A stretch of DNA of 64,000 bases from Pseudomonas sp. BCA17 (GTDB lineage: Bacteria; Pseudomonadota; Gammaproteobacteria; Pseudomonadales; Pseudomonadaceae), in NCBI RefSeq assembly GCF_004519405.1, contig NZ_SGWI01000001.1:1550001-1614000 (forward strand), written 5' to 3'. The notes below the pieces were generated by a model. It did no database searches. It was not told the DNA's origin and worked only from the letters and a program-made list of their open reading frames with translations. The number at the start of each line of letters is the position of its first letter. Position 1 is the first letter of the stretch. Shown here one piece after another: positions 53,597-62,870 of the stretch. The translations under genes and the position numbers were made by a program.

Positions 53597-54145
53597 TCAG
53601 GGTTTAGATGCCAGCGCCTGCTCAACCGCCTTGATCAGATCCGGGCTGTCCGGCTTGGTCAAACTGGAAAAGTTGCCGATCACCTTGCCCTGTCGGTCGA
53701 CCACGTACTTATAGAAATTCCACTTCGGCGCGCTGGTCTGTTGCGCCAGGATCTTGAACAGGTGCACCGCATCCGGGCCTTTGACTTTCTGCGGTTCGGT
53801 CATGGTGAAGGTCACGCCGTAGTTCACGTAGCAGACCTTGGCAGTCTCTTCGCCGGTCTTGGCTTCCTGCTTGAAGTCGTCGGAAGGTACGCCGATCACT
53901 TCCAGCCCTTGACCTTTGTAGCGTTGGTACAAGGCTTCGAGCCCTTTGAATTGCGGTGCGAACCCACAGAAGCTGGCGGTGTTGACGATCACCAGCGGTT
54001 TGCCGGCAAATCGCTGGCACAAGTCGATGGACTCCTTGGCCCGCAACTTGGGCAATTGCCCCTCAAGCAACGCAGGGCAATCGGCGGCCATGGCCACACT
54101 ACCAACAGCCATCAGAACAGGTATAGCGAGCCAACGCGTCAACAT
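53597..54145 (-). CDS. Periplasmic glutathione peroxidase-like protein
   Basis: A 182-residue member of the thiol peroxidase/GPx family with a signal peptide (1-20, cut near AMA). The active Cys60 lies in [17 protein letters not shown] and takes the place of selenocysteine. The VIGVPSDDF motif and [11 protein letters not shown], with the active Trp and Asn, are present. It should reduce peroxides at the cell envelope. It precedes nothing on its strand within an operon. Confidence 0.92.
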   Translation of the reverse strand: MLTRWLAIPVLMAVGSVAMAADCPALLEGQLPKLRAKESIDLCQRFAGKPLVIVNTASFCGFAPQFKGLEALYQRYKGQGLEVIGVPSDDFKQEAKTGEETAKVCYVNYGVTFTMTEPQKVKGPDAVHLFKILAQQTSAPKWNFYKYVVDRQGKVIGNFSSLTKPDSPDLIKAVEQALASKP

Positions 54146-54179
54146 GTAGAAGGTCCTTGAGTCAGTTCAGACACCGAAC

Positions 54180-54299
54180 TTAACAGATCGCCATGCCCAA
54201 CTGCATCAACGCCAAACCGCCGTTCTGCCAGCCCCACCAAGCTAACAGCAGCAGAAGCATGCCTGCCGCCACTGCGAAAAACCGCGCAGTTACACTCAT
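54180..54299 (-). CDS. 39-residue membrane peptide coupled to the MFS gene
   Basis: The frame starts with ATG at 54299, overlapping the MFS stop as ATGA, with GGAGG before it, and ends at 54180. The peptide MSVTARFFAVAAGMLLLLLA... has one hydrophobic helix (about 5-22) and then a WWGWQNGG segment. Its arrangement suggests coupled translation and a role as a small partner of the transporter. It is too short to be found by usual length cut-offs. Confidence 0.6.
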   Translation of the reverse strand: MSVTARFFAVAAGMLLLLLAWWGWQNGGLALMQLGMAIC

Positions 54300-55504
54300 G
54301 CTGCCTCCATTTGCGCCTCCAGCCGCGCCACCGGCCGCTCACGGACCGGCCAGTTCAGGGCTGCAGCGAGCAGGCTCAACAGGATAGCCACCTGCCAGAT
54401 CAAATCGTAGTTACCGGTTCGATCATAGACCACACCGCCCAACCAGCCACCGAGGAACGAACCGAGCTGATGAAACAGGAACACAATTCCGCCGAGCATC
54501 GAGAGATTTCGCACACCAAATAGCGTCGCGACCGTGCCGTTGGTCAGCGGTACGGTCGACAACCACAGGAAGCCCATGGCCATGCCAAACAGGTATGCCG
54601 TGACCTGGGTAACCGGCGCCCACAGGAACAGCACGATAACCACCGCACGCAGCAAGTACAAAGCGGTGAGCAGGCGCGGCTTGGACATGCGCCCACCGAG
54701 CCAACCGGCAGTGTAGGTGCCAAACACGTTGAACAGGCCAATCAGCGCCAGCACCGTGGTGCCTACGGTCGCCGGCAAGTGCTGATCCACCAGATACGCC
54801 GGCAGGTGCACGCCGATAAACACCACCTGGAATCCACACACAAAGAAGCCGAAGGCCAGCAACCAGAACCCGGAGTGTGAGCAGGCTTCCCGCAATGCTT
54901 CACGCATCGTTTGCTGGCCGGCCATGGGCGGCAGCGGCTTGTCCTTGAGCATCGCGACCAGCGGCAGGATCAACGCCACCATCATGCCCAAGGCAAGCAA
55001 CGCGGCCGACCAGCCCAGCCAGCCGATCAAGCCCAAGGTGCCCGGCACCATGGCGAATTGGCCAAAGGAACCTGCGGCGCTCGCAACCCCCATGGCCATG
55101 CTGCGTTTTTCCGGGGGCACGGCGCGCCCCACCACACCAAGAATCACCGAGAACGAGGTGCCCGACAGCCCGATACCAATCAGCAACCCCGCACTCAGGG
55201 ACAAAGACCACGCCGAATCGGACATGCCCATCAATACCAGGCCGGCGGCGTATAATACCCCGCCGACAAATACGGCCTTCGTCGCACCAAAACGGTCGGC
55301 CAAGGCACCGGTAAACGGTTGCGCAATACCCCAGATCAGGTTTTGCAGGGCTATAGCGAAGGCAAACGTCTCACGCCCCCAGCCGAATTCGGCGCTCATC
55401 GGCGCCAGGAACAGGCCGAAGCCATGGCGTACGCCCAAGGACAACGCCAGGATCAGCGCACTCCCTAATAGAACCCAACCACTGGTGCGCCACATCGAGC
55501 TCAT
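54296..55504 (-). CDS. MFS transporter under a MarR regulator
   Basis: A 402-residue major facilitator with 12 membrane helices; the loop 2-3 motif is GALADRFGATKAVFVGG. Substrate unknown. A palindrome GCGGGTATATACCCGC lies 17 bases upstream, matching the one at the MarR gene, so it is probably repressed by that regulator. Its stop overlaps the 39-residue gene. Confidence 0.9.
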   Translation of the reverse strand: MSSMWRTSGWVLLGSALILALSLGVRHGFGLFLAPMSAEFGWGRETFAFAIALQNLIWGIAQPFTGALADRFGATKAVFVGGVLYAAGLVLMGMSDSAWSLSLSAGLLIGIGLSGTSFSVILGVVGRAVPPEKRSMAMGVASAAGSFGQFAMVPGTLGLIGWLGWSAALLALGMMVALILPLVAMLKDKPLPPMAGQQTMREALREACSHSGFWLLAFGFFVCGFQVVFIGVHLPAYLVDQHLPATVGTTVLALIGLFNVFGTYTAGWLGGRMSKPRLLTALYLLRAVVIVLFLWAPVTQVTAYLFGMAMGFLWLSTVPLTNGTVATLFGVRNLSMLGGIVFLFHQLGSFLGGWLGGVVYDRTGNYDLIWQVAILLSLLAAALNWPVRERPVARLEAQMEAA

Positions 55505-55520
55505 TTGTTATTCTCCGCTC

Positions 55521-55536
55521 GCGGGTATATACCCGC
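55521..55536. promoter_or_regulatory. MarR operator before the MFS gene
   Basis: GCGGGTATATACCCGC, a perfect 16-base palindrome, lies between the MarR stop and the MFS start. A one-mismatch copy precedes the MarR gene. Confidence 0.75.
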
Positions 55537-55558
55537 TTGTATTCGAACAAACCCGCCT

Positions 55559-55963
55559 TCAGGCGAGCTCATCCAGCAAGGCCAACAAGGTTTCGCGTTT
55601 TTCAGCACCCAGTCGATCAATCAGTTTCTGCTGCGCAGCCTCCCAGGCCGGTAACGCCGCGGCCAGTCGCTCTTCGCCCGCCGCAGTCAACATCACCAGG
55701 CGGTTGCGCAGGTCGTCGCCCTCGACCAACTGCACCAGGCCCTCGCCTTCCAGCACACGGAGATTGCGCCCCAAGGTGCTGCGATCCAGCCCCATCGCCT
55801 CGGCCAGGCTGGAAATGCTCGGTTGGTCGAGACGTTGCAGGTTACACAGCAAAGAATACTGGGCGACATTGATCCCGAAGCCGTCGAGAGCGCCGTCGTA
55901 ATGCCTGCTGACGCCACGGGCGGCACGTCGCAGGTTGATGCATAAACACTGGGAGGTCAGCAT
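55559..55963 (-). CDS. MarR family regulator of the MFS gene
   Basis: A 134-residue winged-helix protein with the helix-turn-helix SISSLAEAMGLDRSTLGRNLRVLE and the wing VEGDDLRNRLVMLTAAG. The Cys-containing N-terminus (SQCLCINLRRAARGVSRHYD) is common in redox- or phenol-sensing MarR proteins, although no sensing is shown. Its start is close to a copy of the operator at 55968-55981, suggesting autoregulation. Confidence 0.92.
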   Translation of the reverse strand: MLTSQCLCINLRRAARGVSRHYDGALDGFGINVAQYSLLCNLQRLDQPSISSLAEAMGLDRSTLGRNLRVLEGEGLVQLVEGDDLRNRLVMLTAAGEERLAAALPAWEAAQQKLIDRLGAEKRETLLALLDELA

Positions 55964-55967
55964 AGAG

Positions 55968-55981
55968 CGTGTATATACCCG
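55968..55981. promoter_or_regulatory. MarR operator before the MarR gene
   Basis: CGTGTATATACCCG matches the core of the perfect palindrome at 55521-55536 with one change. It lies 5-18 bases before the MarR start. Confidence 0.65.
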
Positions 55982-56005
55982 GGATTAACGAAATGCAAGA
56001 AAGTG

Positions 56006-56734
56006 TTACAGCGCCAGACCGATCAGAACGGCAACTTCCAGTAGCTCCAGCAATGCCCCGGCGGTGTCGCCAGTGGTGCCGCCCAGCCGATTGATCATCA
56101 GTTGGCGAACGCCGAAAAAGCACAGTGCCGCAATTAAAACCGCCACACCGCCGCTGAAGCCGCCAATCAGGATGCAGGCCAATCCGCTCAGGATCAGCAC
56201 CTGCTGGCCGACGATTCGTGGTAAATGATCCGACAGCGCCTGCCCCAGCCCGCCTGCACGCACATAACGTGTGGTGAGGAACAGCGCCAGCATCGAAGCC
56301 CGCCCGATCAACGGCGCGAGGATCAGCGCCACACCGTTGCGCTGCTCAATCAAGGCCACCAACGCGGTGAACTTGAGCAGCAACACCAGGCCCAGGGTCA
56401 CCACGGCAATCGGGCCGCTGCGCGGGTCCTTCATGATGGTCAGCGTGCGCTCGCGGTCGCCGAAGCCACCGAGCCAGGCATCCGCGCTGTCGGCCAGGCC
56501 GTCCAGGTGCAAACCGCCACTGAGCAGCACCCAGGCCGTCAGCAAAAGCGCCGCGTGCAATAACAGTGGCGCGCCCATCAGTGCGATATTCAGGCCCCAT
56601 AACAGCAGACCGAAGAGCAAGCCCACCAACGGATAAAACAACAGCGAACGCCCCAGCTCCTGTGGCTGCGGCATGCCTGGCAAACGAATCGGCAGGCTGC
56701 TGAGAAATTGCAGGGCGATCCAGAACGGCAGCAT
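56006..56734 (-). CDS. cobS: Adenosylcobinamide-GDP ribazoletransferase CobS
   Basis: CobS (CobV) joins the alpha-ribazole nucleotide to adenosylcobinamide-GDP, the last assembly step, at the inner membrane. The 242-residue protein has several helices and the HLDGLADSADAWLGG motif near residue 75. It is the last gene of the operon, next to cobC with a 2-base gap. Confidence 0.96.
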   Translation of the reverse strand: MLPFWIALQFLSSLPIRLPGMPQPQELGRSLLFYPLVGLLFGLLLWGLNIALMGAPLLLHAALLLTAWVLLSGGLHLDGLADSADAWLGGFGDRERTLTIMKDPRSGPIAVVTLGLVLLLKFTALVALIEQRNGVALILAPLIGRASMLALFLTTRYVRAGGLGQALSDHLPRIVGQQVLILSGLACILIGGFSGGVAVLIAALCFFGVRQLMINRLGGTTGDTAGALLELLEVAVLIGLAL

Positions 56735-56736
56735 CG

Positions 56737-57312
56737 TCAGCCCCCTTCCTTCAACAAGCCATCGGCCGTCACCTGCAGGTTGAATAACGCGCCGTGACCG
56801 ACTTCGATATTCAGCAACTGCTCCCGAGGCAAACCGCGCGCCTGCGCCAACAACAGGCGCATCACGCCGCCGTGACTGATCAGCAATACGCGTTCACCGG
56901 CATACGCCTGATGCAGGCGTGAGACAGCATTGAGCACACGCTTGGAAAACTCGCTGACCGGCTCACCCTCAGGCGGTGTGAAGCCGTAGGGGTTGGCCCA
57001 GAACAGCCCCAGCCCTTCTGCATCGGTTTCCATCAACGCCGCCGCGCTCTGCCCTTCCCAGGCGCCAAAGTGCAGTTCCTGCAGATCCTTTTCCAGACTC
57101 ACCGGCAGGTTCAGCCGTGCGCCCAACTCATTGGCGAACAATGCGCAGCGTTGCAGCGGCGAGCTGACTAACCGATCCCACGGGCCCCGCTCCACCACGG
57201 CGGCGCGCATCTGCGCCCAGCCCTTGGCGGTCAATGCATCATCCAGGCTACCGCGCAGGCCACCGCCCAATTCGGTTTCGCCGTGACGCAGCAGGTCCAG
57301 GTGCAAGGTCAT
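56737..57312 (-). CDS. cobC: Alpha-ribazole phosphatase CobC (histidine phosphatase family)
   Basis: It removes the phosphate from alpha-ribazole phosphate or adenosylcobalamin phosphate. The 191-residue protein has the RHG catalytic box ([10 protein letters not shown]) with the His nucleophile, and the second His in [12 protein letters not shown]. The start overlaps the cobT stop (ATGA). Note that the name cobC is also used in P. denitrificans for the decarboxylase. Confidence 0.93.
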   Translation of the reverse strand: MTLHLDLLRHGETELGGGLRGSLDDALTAKGWAQMRAAVVERGPWDRLVSSPLQRCALFANELGARLNLPVSLEKDLQELHFGAWEGQSAAALMETDAEGLGLFWANPYGFTPPEGEPVSEFSKRVLNAVSRLHQAYAGERVLLISHGGVMRLLLAQARGLPREQLLNIEVGHGALFNLQVTADGLLKEGG

Positions 57313-58364
57313 GCGGGGCGGTCTGCCACGACGGCTTCGGCAAAGGTCGCCATCTGCCCATGCAGCGCGCAGGCCAGGCGCAACAACGGCACTGCCAGCG
57401 CTGCACCGCTGCCTTCGCCCAGGCGCAGACCAAGTGCCAGCAACGGCTGCGCATCCAGGCTTTGCAGCACATGCCGATGGCCCGGCTCCGCTCCCCCATG
57501 ACCGAACACCAGCCACTCACGGCACGTCGGGTTCAGGCGGGTGGCGACCAACGCGGCCACCGTGCAGATAAAACCATCCACCAGCACCGCCACGCCCTCC
57601 TGGGCACAAGCCAGATAGGCGCCGACCAATGCCGCAACTTCAAAACCGCCGAGATTGAACAAGGTGTGCAACGCATCGTCGCGCTGATCGGCATGCAACA
57701 GGAGCGCACGCTCGATGACGGCGACCTTGTGGCTGACACCCTGGGCATTCAGGCCGGTGCCCGGGCCTGTCAGGTCACTCACCCGGCAATCTAGCAACGC
57801 GCACGCCAATGCGCTGGCGGCGGTGGTGTTGCCGATGCCCATCTCGCCACCGATAAACAGCTGTGCGCCGCTTTGCACGGCTCGGCGTGCGCTGTCGCGG
57901 CCTGCCTGCAGGGCCAGGCGCCCTTGCGCGTCGGTCATCGCCGGGCCGCTGACGAAATTGGCCGTGCCCGCACCAATATTCAGGTGGCGCACGCCCGGCA
58001 AGTTCAGCGATGGCGTCACGGTGCCGAGGTCAACCACTTCCAGTTGCGCATCCAATTGCCGCGCCAGCACGCTGATTGCCGCGCCGCCGGTGACGAAGTT
58101 GTGCAACATCTGCCCAGTCACTTCCTGGGGGAAGGCCGACACGCCTTCGGCGACCACCCCATGGTCACCGGCGAAGATGGTGATCCACACGTGATCCACC
58201 GAGGGTTTGAGCTGACCTTGCAGGCCGGCCAACTGCACCGCCACAGCCTCCAATTGACCGAGGGAACCGGCCGGCTTGGTCAGTTGCTGCTGGCGTGCCA
58301 GCGATTGTTCATGCGCAGAGGCGTCGACGGCCTTGCAGGGGTTGAGCCACCAGGTGTCAGTCAT
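57309..58364 (-). CDS. cobT: Nicotinate-nucleotide-dimethylbenzimidazole phosphoribosyltransferase CobT
   Basis: CobT activates 5,6-dimethylbenzimidazole to alpha-ribazole phosphate. The 351-residue protein has the FAGDHGV motif near residue 65, [13 protein letters not shown] and, near the C-terminus, [15 protein letters not shown] with the catalytic Glu. It overlaps cobU by four bases (ATGA) and cobC likewise. ATG at 58364. Confidence 0.97.
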   Translation of the reverse strand: MTDTWWLNPCKAVDASAHEQSLARQQQLTKPAGSLGQLEAVAVQLAGLQGQLKPSVDHVWITIFAGDHGVVAEGVSAFPQEVTGQMLHNFVTGGAAISVLARQLDAQLEVVDLGTVTPSLNLPGVRHLNIGAGTANFVSGPAMTDAQGRLALQAGRDSARRAVQSGAQLFIGGEMGIGNTTAASALACALLDCRVSDLTGPGTGLNAQGVSHKVAVIERALLLHADQRDDALHTLFNLGGFEVAALVGAYLACAQEGVAVLVDGFICTVAALVATRLNPTCREWLVFGHGGAEPGHRHVLQSLDAQPLLALGLRLGEGSGAALAVPLLRLACALHGQMATFAEAVVADRPA

Positions 58365-58882
58365 AACGCAGTACCTTTCAAAGTCAGGGGCAAGCCGGCG
58401 ACCGTCAGGACAACACGCTGACACCGCTCGGCCAAGGCTTGATGCAGCCAACCGGCTTCATCCACATAGCGGCGAGTCAATTCGCCCAGCGGCACGACAC
58501 CCAGACCGGTCTCGTTGCTGACAAAAATGATTTCCCCCGGCAGAGACGCCAGGGTTTGCAGCAGCTGTTCGCGTTCATGCACCAGGCGTTCGGCATCTTC
58601 GAGCATCAACAGGTTGGTGAGCCACAACGTCAGGCAATCCACCAACAGGCAACGCCCGGGCGCGGCGTTTTCGCGCAATACCCGCGCCAGCTCGACAGGC
58701 TCCTCGATCAAGCCCCAATGATCGGGCCGCCGCTGGCGATGCTGGGCGACGCGCTCACTCATTTCGCCGTCCAGCGGCTGGCTGGTGGCGATATAGATGA
58801 CCGGCAGCAGGCTGTCGGTGGCAAGCTTTTCAGCAAGGCGGCTCTTGCCGGAGCGGGCACCGCCGATGATCAGTTGGTGCAT
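58361..58882 (-). CDS. cobU: Adenosylcobinamide kinase / guanylyltransferase CobU
   Basis: CobU (CobP) phosphorylates cobinamide and transfers GMP. The 173-residue protein has the P-loop GGARSGKS at 7-14, the guanylate-site His in [10 protein letters not shown], and the [14 protein letters not shown] signature. It starts at 58882, 13 bases inside the cobQ end. Confidence 0.97.
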   Translation of the reverse strand: MHQLIIGGARSGKSRLAEKLATDSLLPVIYIATSQPLDGEMSERVAQHRQRRPDHWGLIEEPVELARVLRENAAPGRCLLVDCLTLWLTNLLMLEDAERLVHEREQLLQTLASLPGEIIFVSNETGLGVVPLGELTRRYVDEAGWLHQALAERCQRVVLTVAGLPLTLKGTAL

Positions 58883-60336
58883 GGCGCCACTCCACACAAA
58901 GTGCGCAATAAATCGCTATCCAGATGCTGCTCCACCAGGTCCGCCAGGCGCTCGATATCGCGCTCGCGCAGGGCGTGGTAATCCACCTCTTGCACATCGA
59001 CCAGACCGGCCCAGCGCAGCAACGCACTGCACGCGGCCGGAGTCTCGAACAAGCCATGCAGATAAGTGCCGAGAATCTGCCCGTCCGCGCTTTGGGCGCC
59101 ATCACGACGGCCATCGTCCAGCAGCACAGCCGCTTTCGACAGCGCATCGCCGGACGTCACCCCCGCATGAATTTCATAGCCACTGACCTCGGCATCCTCC
59201 AACGACAAGCGTCCACGTACGTTGCGCAGTTGCTTTTCTGCCTCCAGCGTCGTGCTGAACGCCAGCAACCCCAAACCCTCGCTGGACCCGGCCGGCCCTT
59301 CCAGACCGAGTGGGTCATGTACCTGCTCGCCGAGCATCTGCAGGCCGCCGCAAATACCCAGCACCTTGCCGCCGTAGCGCAAATGCCGGGCCACGGCAGT
59401 GTCCCAGCCATTGGCGCGTAGATACGCCAGGTCGCCGCGCACACTTTTGGACCCCGGCAGGATAATCAGGTCGGCAGCCGGGATTGGCTGGCCCGGGCCG
59501 ACAAACTGCAAGTCCACCTGAGGATGCAGGCGCAGTGGGTCGAAATCCGTATGGTTGCTGATGCGCGGCAATACCGGCACCACCACCTTGAGCACCTGGG
59601 CCGCCTTGTCGATCTGGCGCGAGTCAATGCCATCCTCGGCTTCCAGGTGCAGGTCCATCACGTAGGGCAGCACGCCCACTACCGGCTTGCCGGTGCGTGC
59701 TTCCAGCCAATCCAGCCCTGGCTGCAACAATGCGATATCGCCGCGAAAACGGTTGATCACGAAACCCTTGACCCGTGCCTGCTCCGAGGGCGACAGCAGT
59801 TCCAGGGTGCCGACCAGATGAGCGAATACACCGCCACGGTTGATGTCGGCGATCAACAGCACCGGGCAATCCACCGCTTCGGCAAAGCCCATGTTGGCGA
59901 TGTCATTCGCACGCAGGTTGATTTCCGCCGGGGAGCCGGCGCCTTCTACCATCACCACGGGGTAGGCGGCGGTCAACCGCGCATGAGAGGCCAGCACCGC
60001 TTGCATCGCGATGGCTTTGTAGTCGTGATAGGCCACTGCATTCATGCTGGTCACGGCGCGGCCATGGATGATCACCTGGGACCCGGTGTCGCTATTGGGT
60101 TTGAGCAGCACCGGGTTCATGTCCGTGTGCGGCGCCAGGCGGGCGGCCTGGGCCTGTACGGCCTGGGCGCGACCGATCTCGCCACCTTCGGCGGTGACCG
60201 CGCTGTTGAGCGCCATGTTCTGGGGCTTGAATGGCGCGACCGCCACACCCTGGCGTACCAGCCACCGGCACAGCGCAGTCACCAGGGTACTTTTACCGGC
60301 GTCGGAGGTGGTGCCTTGTACCATCAGCGTACTCAT
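58870..60336 (-). CDS. cobQ: Cobyric acid synthase CobQ
   Basis: CobQ amidates the b, d, e and g side chains of adenosylcobyrinic acid a,c-diamide with glutamine. The 488-residue protein has an ATP-binding domain ([11 protein letters not shown]) at the N-terminus and a class I glutamine amidotransferase domain with Cys in [10 protein letters not shown] and the late His in GTYLHGLFE. Overlaps the decarboxylase gene by four bases. Confidence 0.97.
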   Translation of the reverse strand: MSTLMVQGTTSDAGKSTLVTALCRWLVRQGVAVAPFKPQNMALNSAVTAEGGEIGRAQAVQAQAARLAPHTDMNPVLLKPNSDTGSQVIIHGRAVTSMNAVAYHDYKAIAMQAVLASHARLTAAYPVVMVEGAGSPAEINLRANDIANMGFAEAVDCPVLLIADINRGGVFAHLVGTLELLSPSEQARVKGFVINRFRGDIALLQPGLDWLEARTGKPVVGVLPYVMDLHLEAEDGIDSRQIDKAAQVLKVVVPVLPRISNHTDFDPLRLHPQVDLQFVGPGQPIPAADLIILPGSKSVRGDLAYLRANGWDTAVARHLRYGGKVLGICGGLQMLGEQVHDPLGLEGPAGSSEGLGLLAFSTTLEAEKQLRNVRGRLSLEDAEVSGYEIHAGVTSGDALSKAAVLLDDGRRDGAQSADGQILGTYLHGLFETPAACSALLRWAGLVDVQEVDYHALRERDIERLADLVEQHLDSDLLRTLCGVAPCTN

Positions 60337-61322
60337 GAAGCTTCCTTGTAGGCCGCGAGAGCCTCATCAAGCCGCAGCCAGTCCGCTTGAGTGTCGGGCA
60401 AGCCGAAACGCAGGCTGCTGTCGTGGACAAACAGGCGCAGCAGGATGCCGCGTTGAGCCATGAACGCATGCATGCGTTCGGCGTGCGGCGTGATCAACCA
60501 CTGGAACAGCGCGCAACCGCCGTGGGGTTGAAAACCATGACGGTCAAGCAGCTCATACAAACGTTGGCCGGCATCGAGGCAACGCTGGCGCTGGCGCGCG
60601 TGCCCGGCACTATCACGCAGGCACACTTGGCCCAGCACCCGTGTCGGCCCGCTGACCGTCCAGGGGCCGAGCTGTTCGGCCAACAACTTGAGCAACTTGC
60701 GCTCGGCCAGCACAAAGCCCAGGCGCACACCGGCCAGGCCAAAGAACTTGCCGAACGAGCGCAACACAATCAGGCCGATCTGATGGGACTGGCCCGCCAG
60801 GCTCAGGTGCGGAGTGACGTCCATGAAGGCTTCGTCCACCACCAGCCAACCGCCACGTTGAGCCAGGCGTGAGTGCCAATCCAGCAGGCGCTGCGCAGGC
60901 AGGCTCAAGCCGGTGGGATTGTTCGGATTGACCACCACCAGTACGTCGAGGCCATCCAGGAAAAAGTCGACTTCCTGCTCCTGCACTTCACGCACCACAT
61001 AACCCGCGCGACGCCAGGCTTCGGCGTGTTCGGCGTAGCACGGCGACAGCACGCCGACCTTGCCCGTGCGACGCAGCCGCGGCAGCAATTGGATCGCCGC
61101 CTGGGAACCCGGCACCGGCAGTACATGAGGGGTGCCGTAGTACTCACTGGCCGCCGCTTCCAGGCCATCATCGGTTTCCGGCAAACGCGCCCAGGCGCGC
61201 ATCGGGATATCCGGGATCGGCCATGGCCAGGGCGCCAGGCCACTGGACAGGTCGAGCCAATCGGCTTCGGCAATCCCGTACTGAATCACTGCCTTACGCA
61301 GCCGGCCACCGTGCTCAAGCAT
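60333..61322 (-). CDS. cobD: L-threonine-O-3-phosphate decarboxylase CobD
   Basis: It makes (R)-1-aminopropan-2-ol phosphate for the linker. A PLP fold I enzyme of 329 residues; the Lys that binds PLP is in [16 protein letters not shown], and [13 protein letters not shown] lies earlier. This is called CobC in P. denitrificans. Its start overlaps the cbiB end by 8 bases. Confidence 0.95.
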   Translation of the reverse strand: MLEHGGRLRKAVIQYGIAEADWLDLSSGLAPWPWPIPDIPMRAWARLPETDDGLEAAASEYYGTPHVLPVPGSQAAIQLLPRLRRTGKVGVLSPCYAEHAEAWRRAGYVVREVQEQEVDFFLDGLDVLVVVNPNNPTGLSLPAQRLLDWHSRLAQRGGWLVVDEAFMDVTPHLSLAGQSHQIGLIVLRSFGKFFGLAGVRLGFVLAERKLLKLLAEQLGPWTVSGPTRVLGQVCLRDSAGHARQRQRCLDAGQRLYELLDRHGFQPHGGCALFQWLITPHAERMHAFMAQRGILLRLFVHDSSLRFGLPDTQADWLRLDEALAAYKEAS

Positions 61323-62223
61323 AGAATTGCGCCCCCGCGCAGAGAATCAGCAGCCACAACCATACGCCGCGCTGCACCAGTTGCCAGCCACGCTCGATGG
61401 AATCGGCGTCGGCCGCCGGGCCCTCACCCAATGGCGGACGCTGGTGCAGTTCACCGTGATAGATCGCTGCGCCGCCCAGCTTAACACCCAGTGCGCCCGC
61501 GCCGGCCGCCATCACGGGCCCTGCGTTGGGGCTGTCCCAGGTTGGGCCCTGGGTGCGCCAGCATTTGAGCGCCAGGCGGGTTTTGCCGAGCACGGCGTAA
61601 GTCAACGCTACCAGGCGTGCAGGAATATAGTTGAGTACATCGTCGATCTTGGCCGCCGCCCAGCCGAAGCGCTCGAAGCGTTCGTTGCGATAGCCCCACA
61701 TGGCATCCAGGGTATTGCTCAAACGGTAGAGCACCACGCCCGGCACGCCGGCCACCACGAACCAGAACAGCGCGGCGAACACCGCATCGCTGCCGTTCTC
61801 CAGCACCGATTCAGTGGCGGCGCGGGCGACTTCGGTGTGGTCCAGTTCACTGGTCTGACGGCTCACCAGGTAACTCACACGTTGACGCGCGTGTTCCAGG
61901 TCATCACTGCGCAACGCCTGGGCTACCGGAATCACGTGCTCGCCAAGGCTGCGCATGCCGAGCGCGCAGTACAGCGCCAGAATTTCCAGGACCCAACCCA
62001 CGTAAGGCGCCCAGGACAACGCTGTGGCCAACACGGTCAGCGGCACCACTGCGATACACCACGCAGTCACGCCATGGCTGCGCCAGCCGCGACCACCGGT
62101 ATTGAAACGCTGCTCGATACGCCCGGCGAAATTGCCGAACGCCACCAGCGGATGCCAACGCCTGGGCTCACCCAGTAACGCATCCAGCGCCACTGCGGCG
62201 ACACACAGCAAGGCCACACTCAT
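61315..62223 (-). CDS. cbiB: Adenosylcobinamide-phosphate synthase CbiB
   Basis: CbiB (CobD of P. denitrificans) attaches the aminopropanol linker to adenosylcobyric acid at the membrane. The 302-residue protein is hydrophobic with several helices and the early [15 protein letters not shown] motif, plus [19 protein letters not shown] at 62223 overlaps the bluB stop. A longer start would enter bluB and has no ribosome site. Confidence 0.96.
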   Translation of the reverse strand: MSVALLCVAAVALDALLGEPRRWHPLVAFGNFAGRIEQRFNTGGRGWRSHGVTAWCIAVVPLTVLATALSWAPYVGWVLEILALYCALGMRSLGEHVIPVAQALRSDDLEHARQRVSYLVSRQTSELDHTEVARAATESVLENGSDAVFAALFWFVVAGVPGVVLYRLSNTLDAMWGYRNERFERFGWAAAKIDDVLNYIPARLVALTYAVLGKTRLALKCWRTQGPTWDSPNAGPVMAAGAGALGVKLGGAAIYHGELHQRPPLGEGPAADADSIERGWQLVQRGVWLWLLILCAGAQFYA

Positions 62224-62870
62224 TGACTCACTCCCCACACATTCTCATACAACATGTCACTCAGCGGCCGTGGTTCGGTCCAGCCTTCGAGCTGCAACAT
62301 CGGCGCCGGATAGAACTCGGCCACCGGTCCCAGGCACAGCACCGCCAAGGGTTTCGCCCCGGACGGCAGACCCAGCAGGTCGGCGAGGGCCTGGGGCTCG
62401 AACAGCGAGACCCAGCCCATGCCCAGCCCTTCGGCGCGGGCTGCCAGCCACAGATTCTGGATCGCGCAGGACAACGACGCCATGTCCATTTCCGGCAAGG
62501 TGCGACGCCCAAAAATATGGCGCTCGCGGTCGTCCATCAACGCCGCCACCAAGACTTCGGCACAGTCGTGGATACCTTCGACCTTGAGCTTCATGAAGTC
62601 GTCGGAGCGCTCACCCAAGGCTTCGGCGGTGCGCACGCGCTCCTCCTCCACCAGCTGTTGAATCTGCCCACGCAGTGAGCGGTCGCTGATACGGATAAAC
62701 CGCCAGGGTTGCATCAAGCCGACACTGGGCGCCTGGTGCGCGGCCTGGAGTAAACGGTGCAACAGCTCAGGGGCAACCGTGCCGCCGCTGAAGTGACGCA
62801 TGTCGCGGCGCTCGGCGATAGCGCGGTACACCGCGTCACGATCGGCCTGGGGGAAAGCGTTGTCACTCAT
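62220..62870 (-). CDS. bluB: 5,6-dimethylbenzimidazole synthase BluB
   Basis: BluB turns reduced FMN and O2 into dimethylbenzimidazole, the lower ligand. The 216-residue nitroreductase-fold protein has [38 protein letters not shown] and the C-terminal GWVSLFEP. Its place before cbiB and cobT makes the operon self-sufficient for the lower ligand under air. The start overlaps the previous gene by four bases (ATGA). Confidence 0.96.
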   Translation of the reverse strand: MSDNAFPQADRDAVYRAIAERRDMRHFSGGTVAPELLHRLLQAAHQAPSVGLMQPWRFIRISDRSLRGQIQQLVEEERVRTAEALGERSDDFMKLKVEGIHDCAEVLVAALMDDRERHIFGRRTLPEMDMASLSCAIQNLWLAARAEGLGMGWVSLFEPQALADLLGLPSGAKPLAVLCLGPVAEFYPAPMLQLEGWTEPRPLSDMLYENVWGVSQ

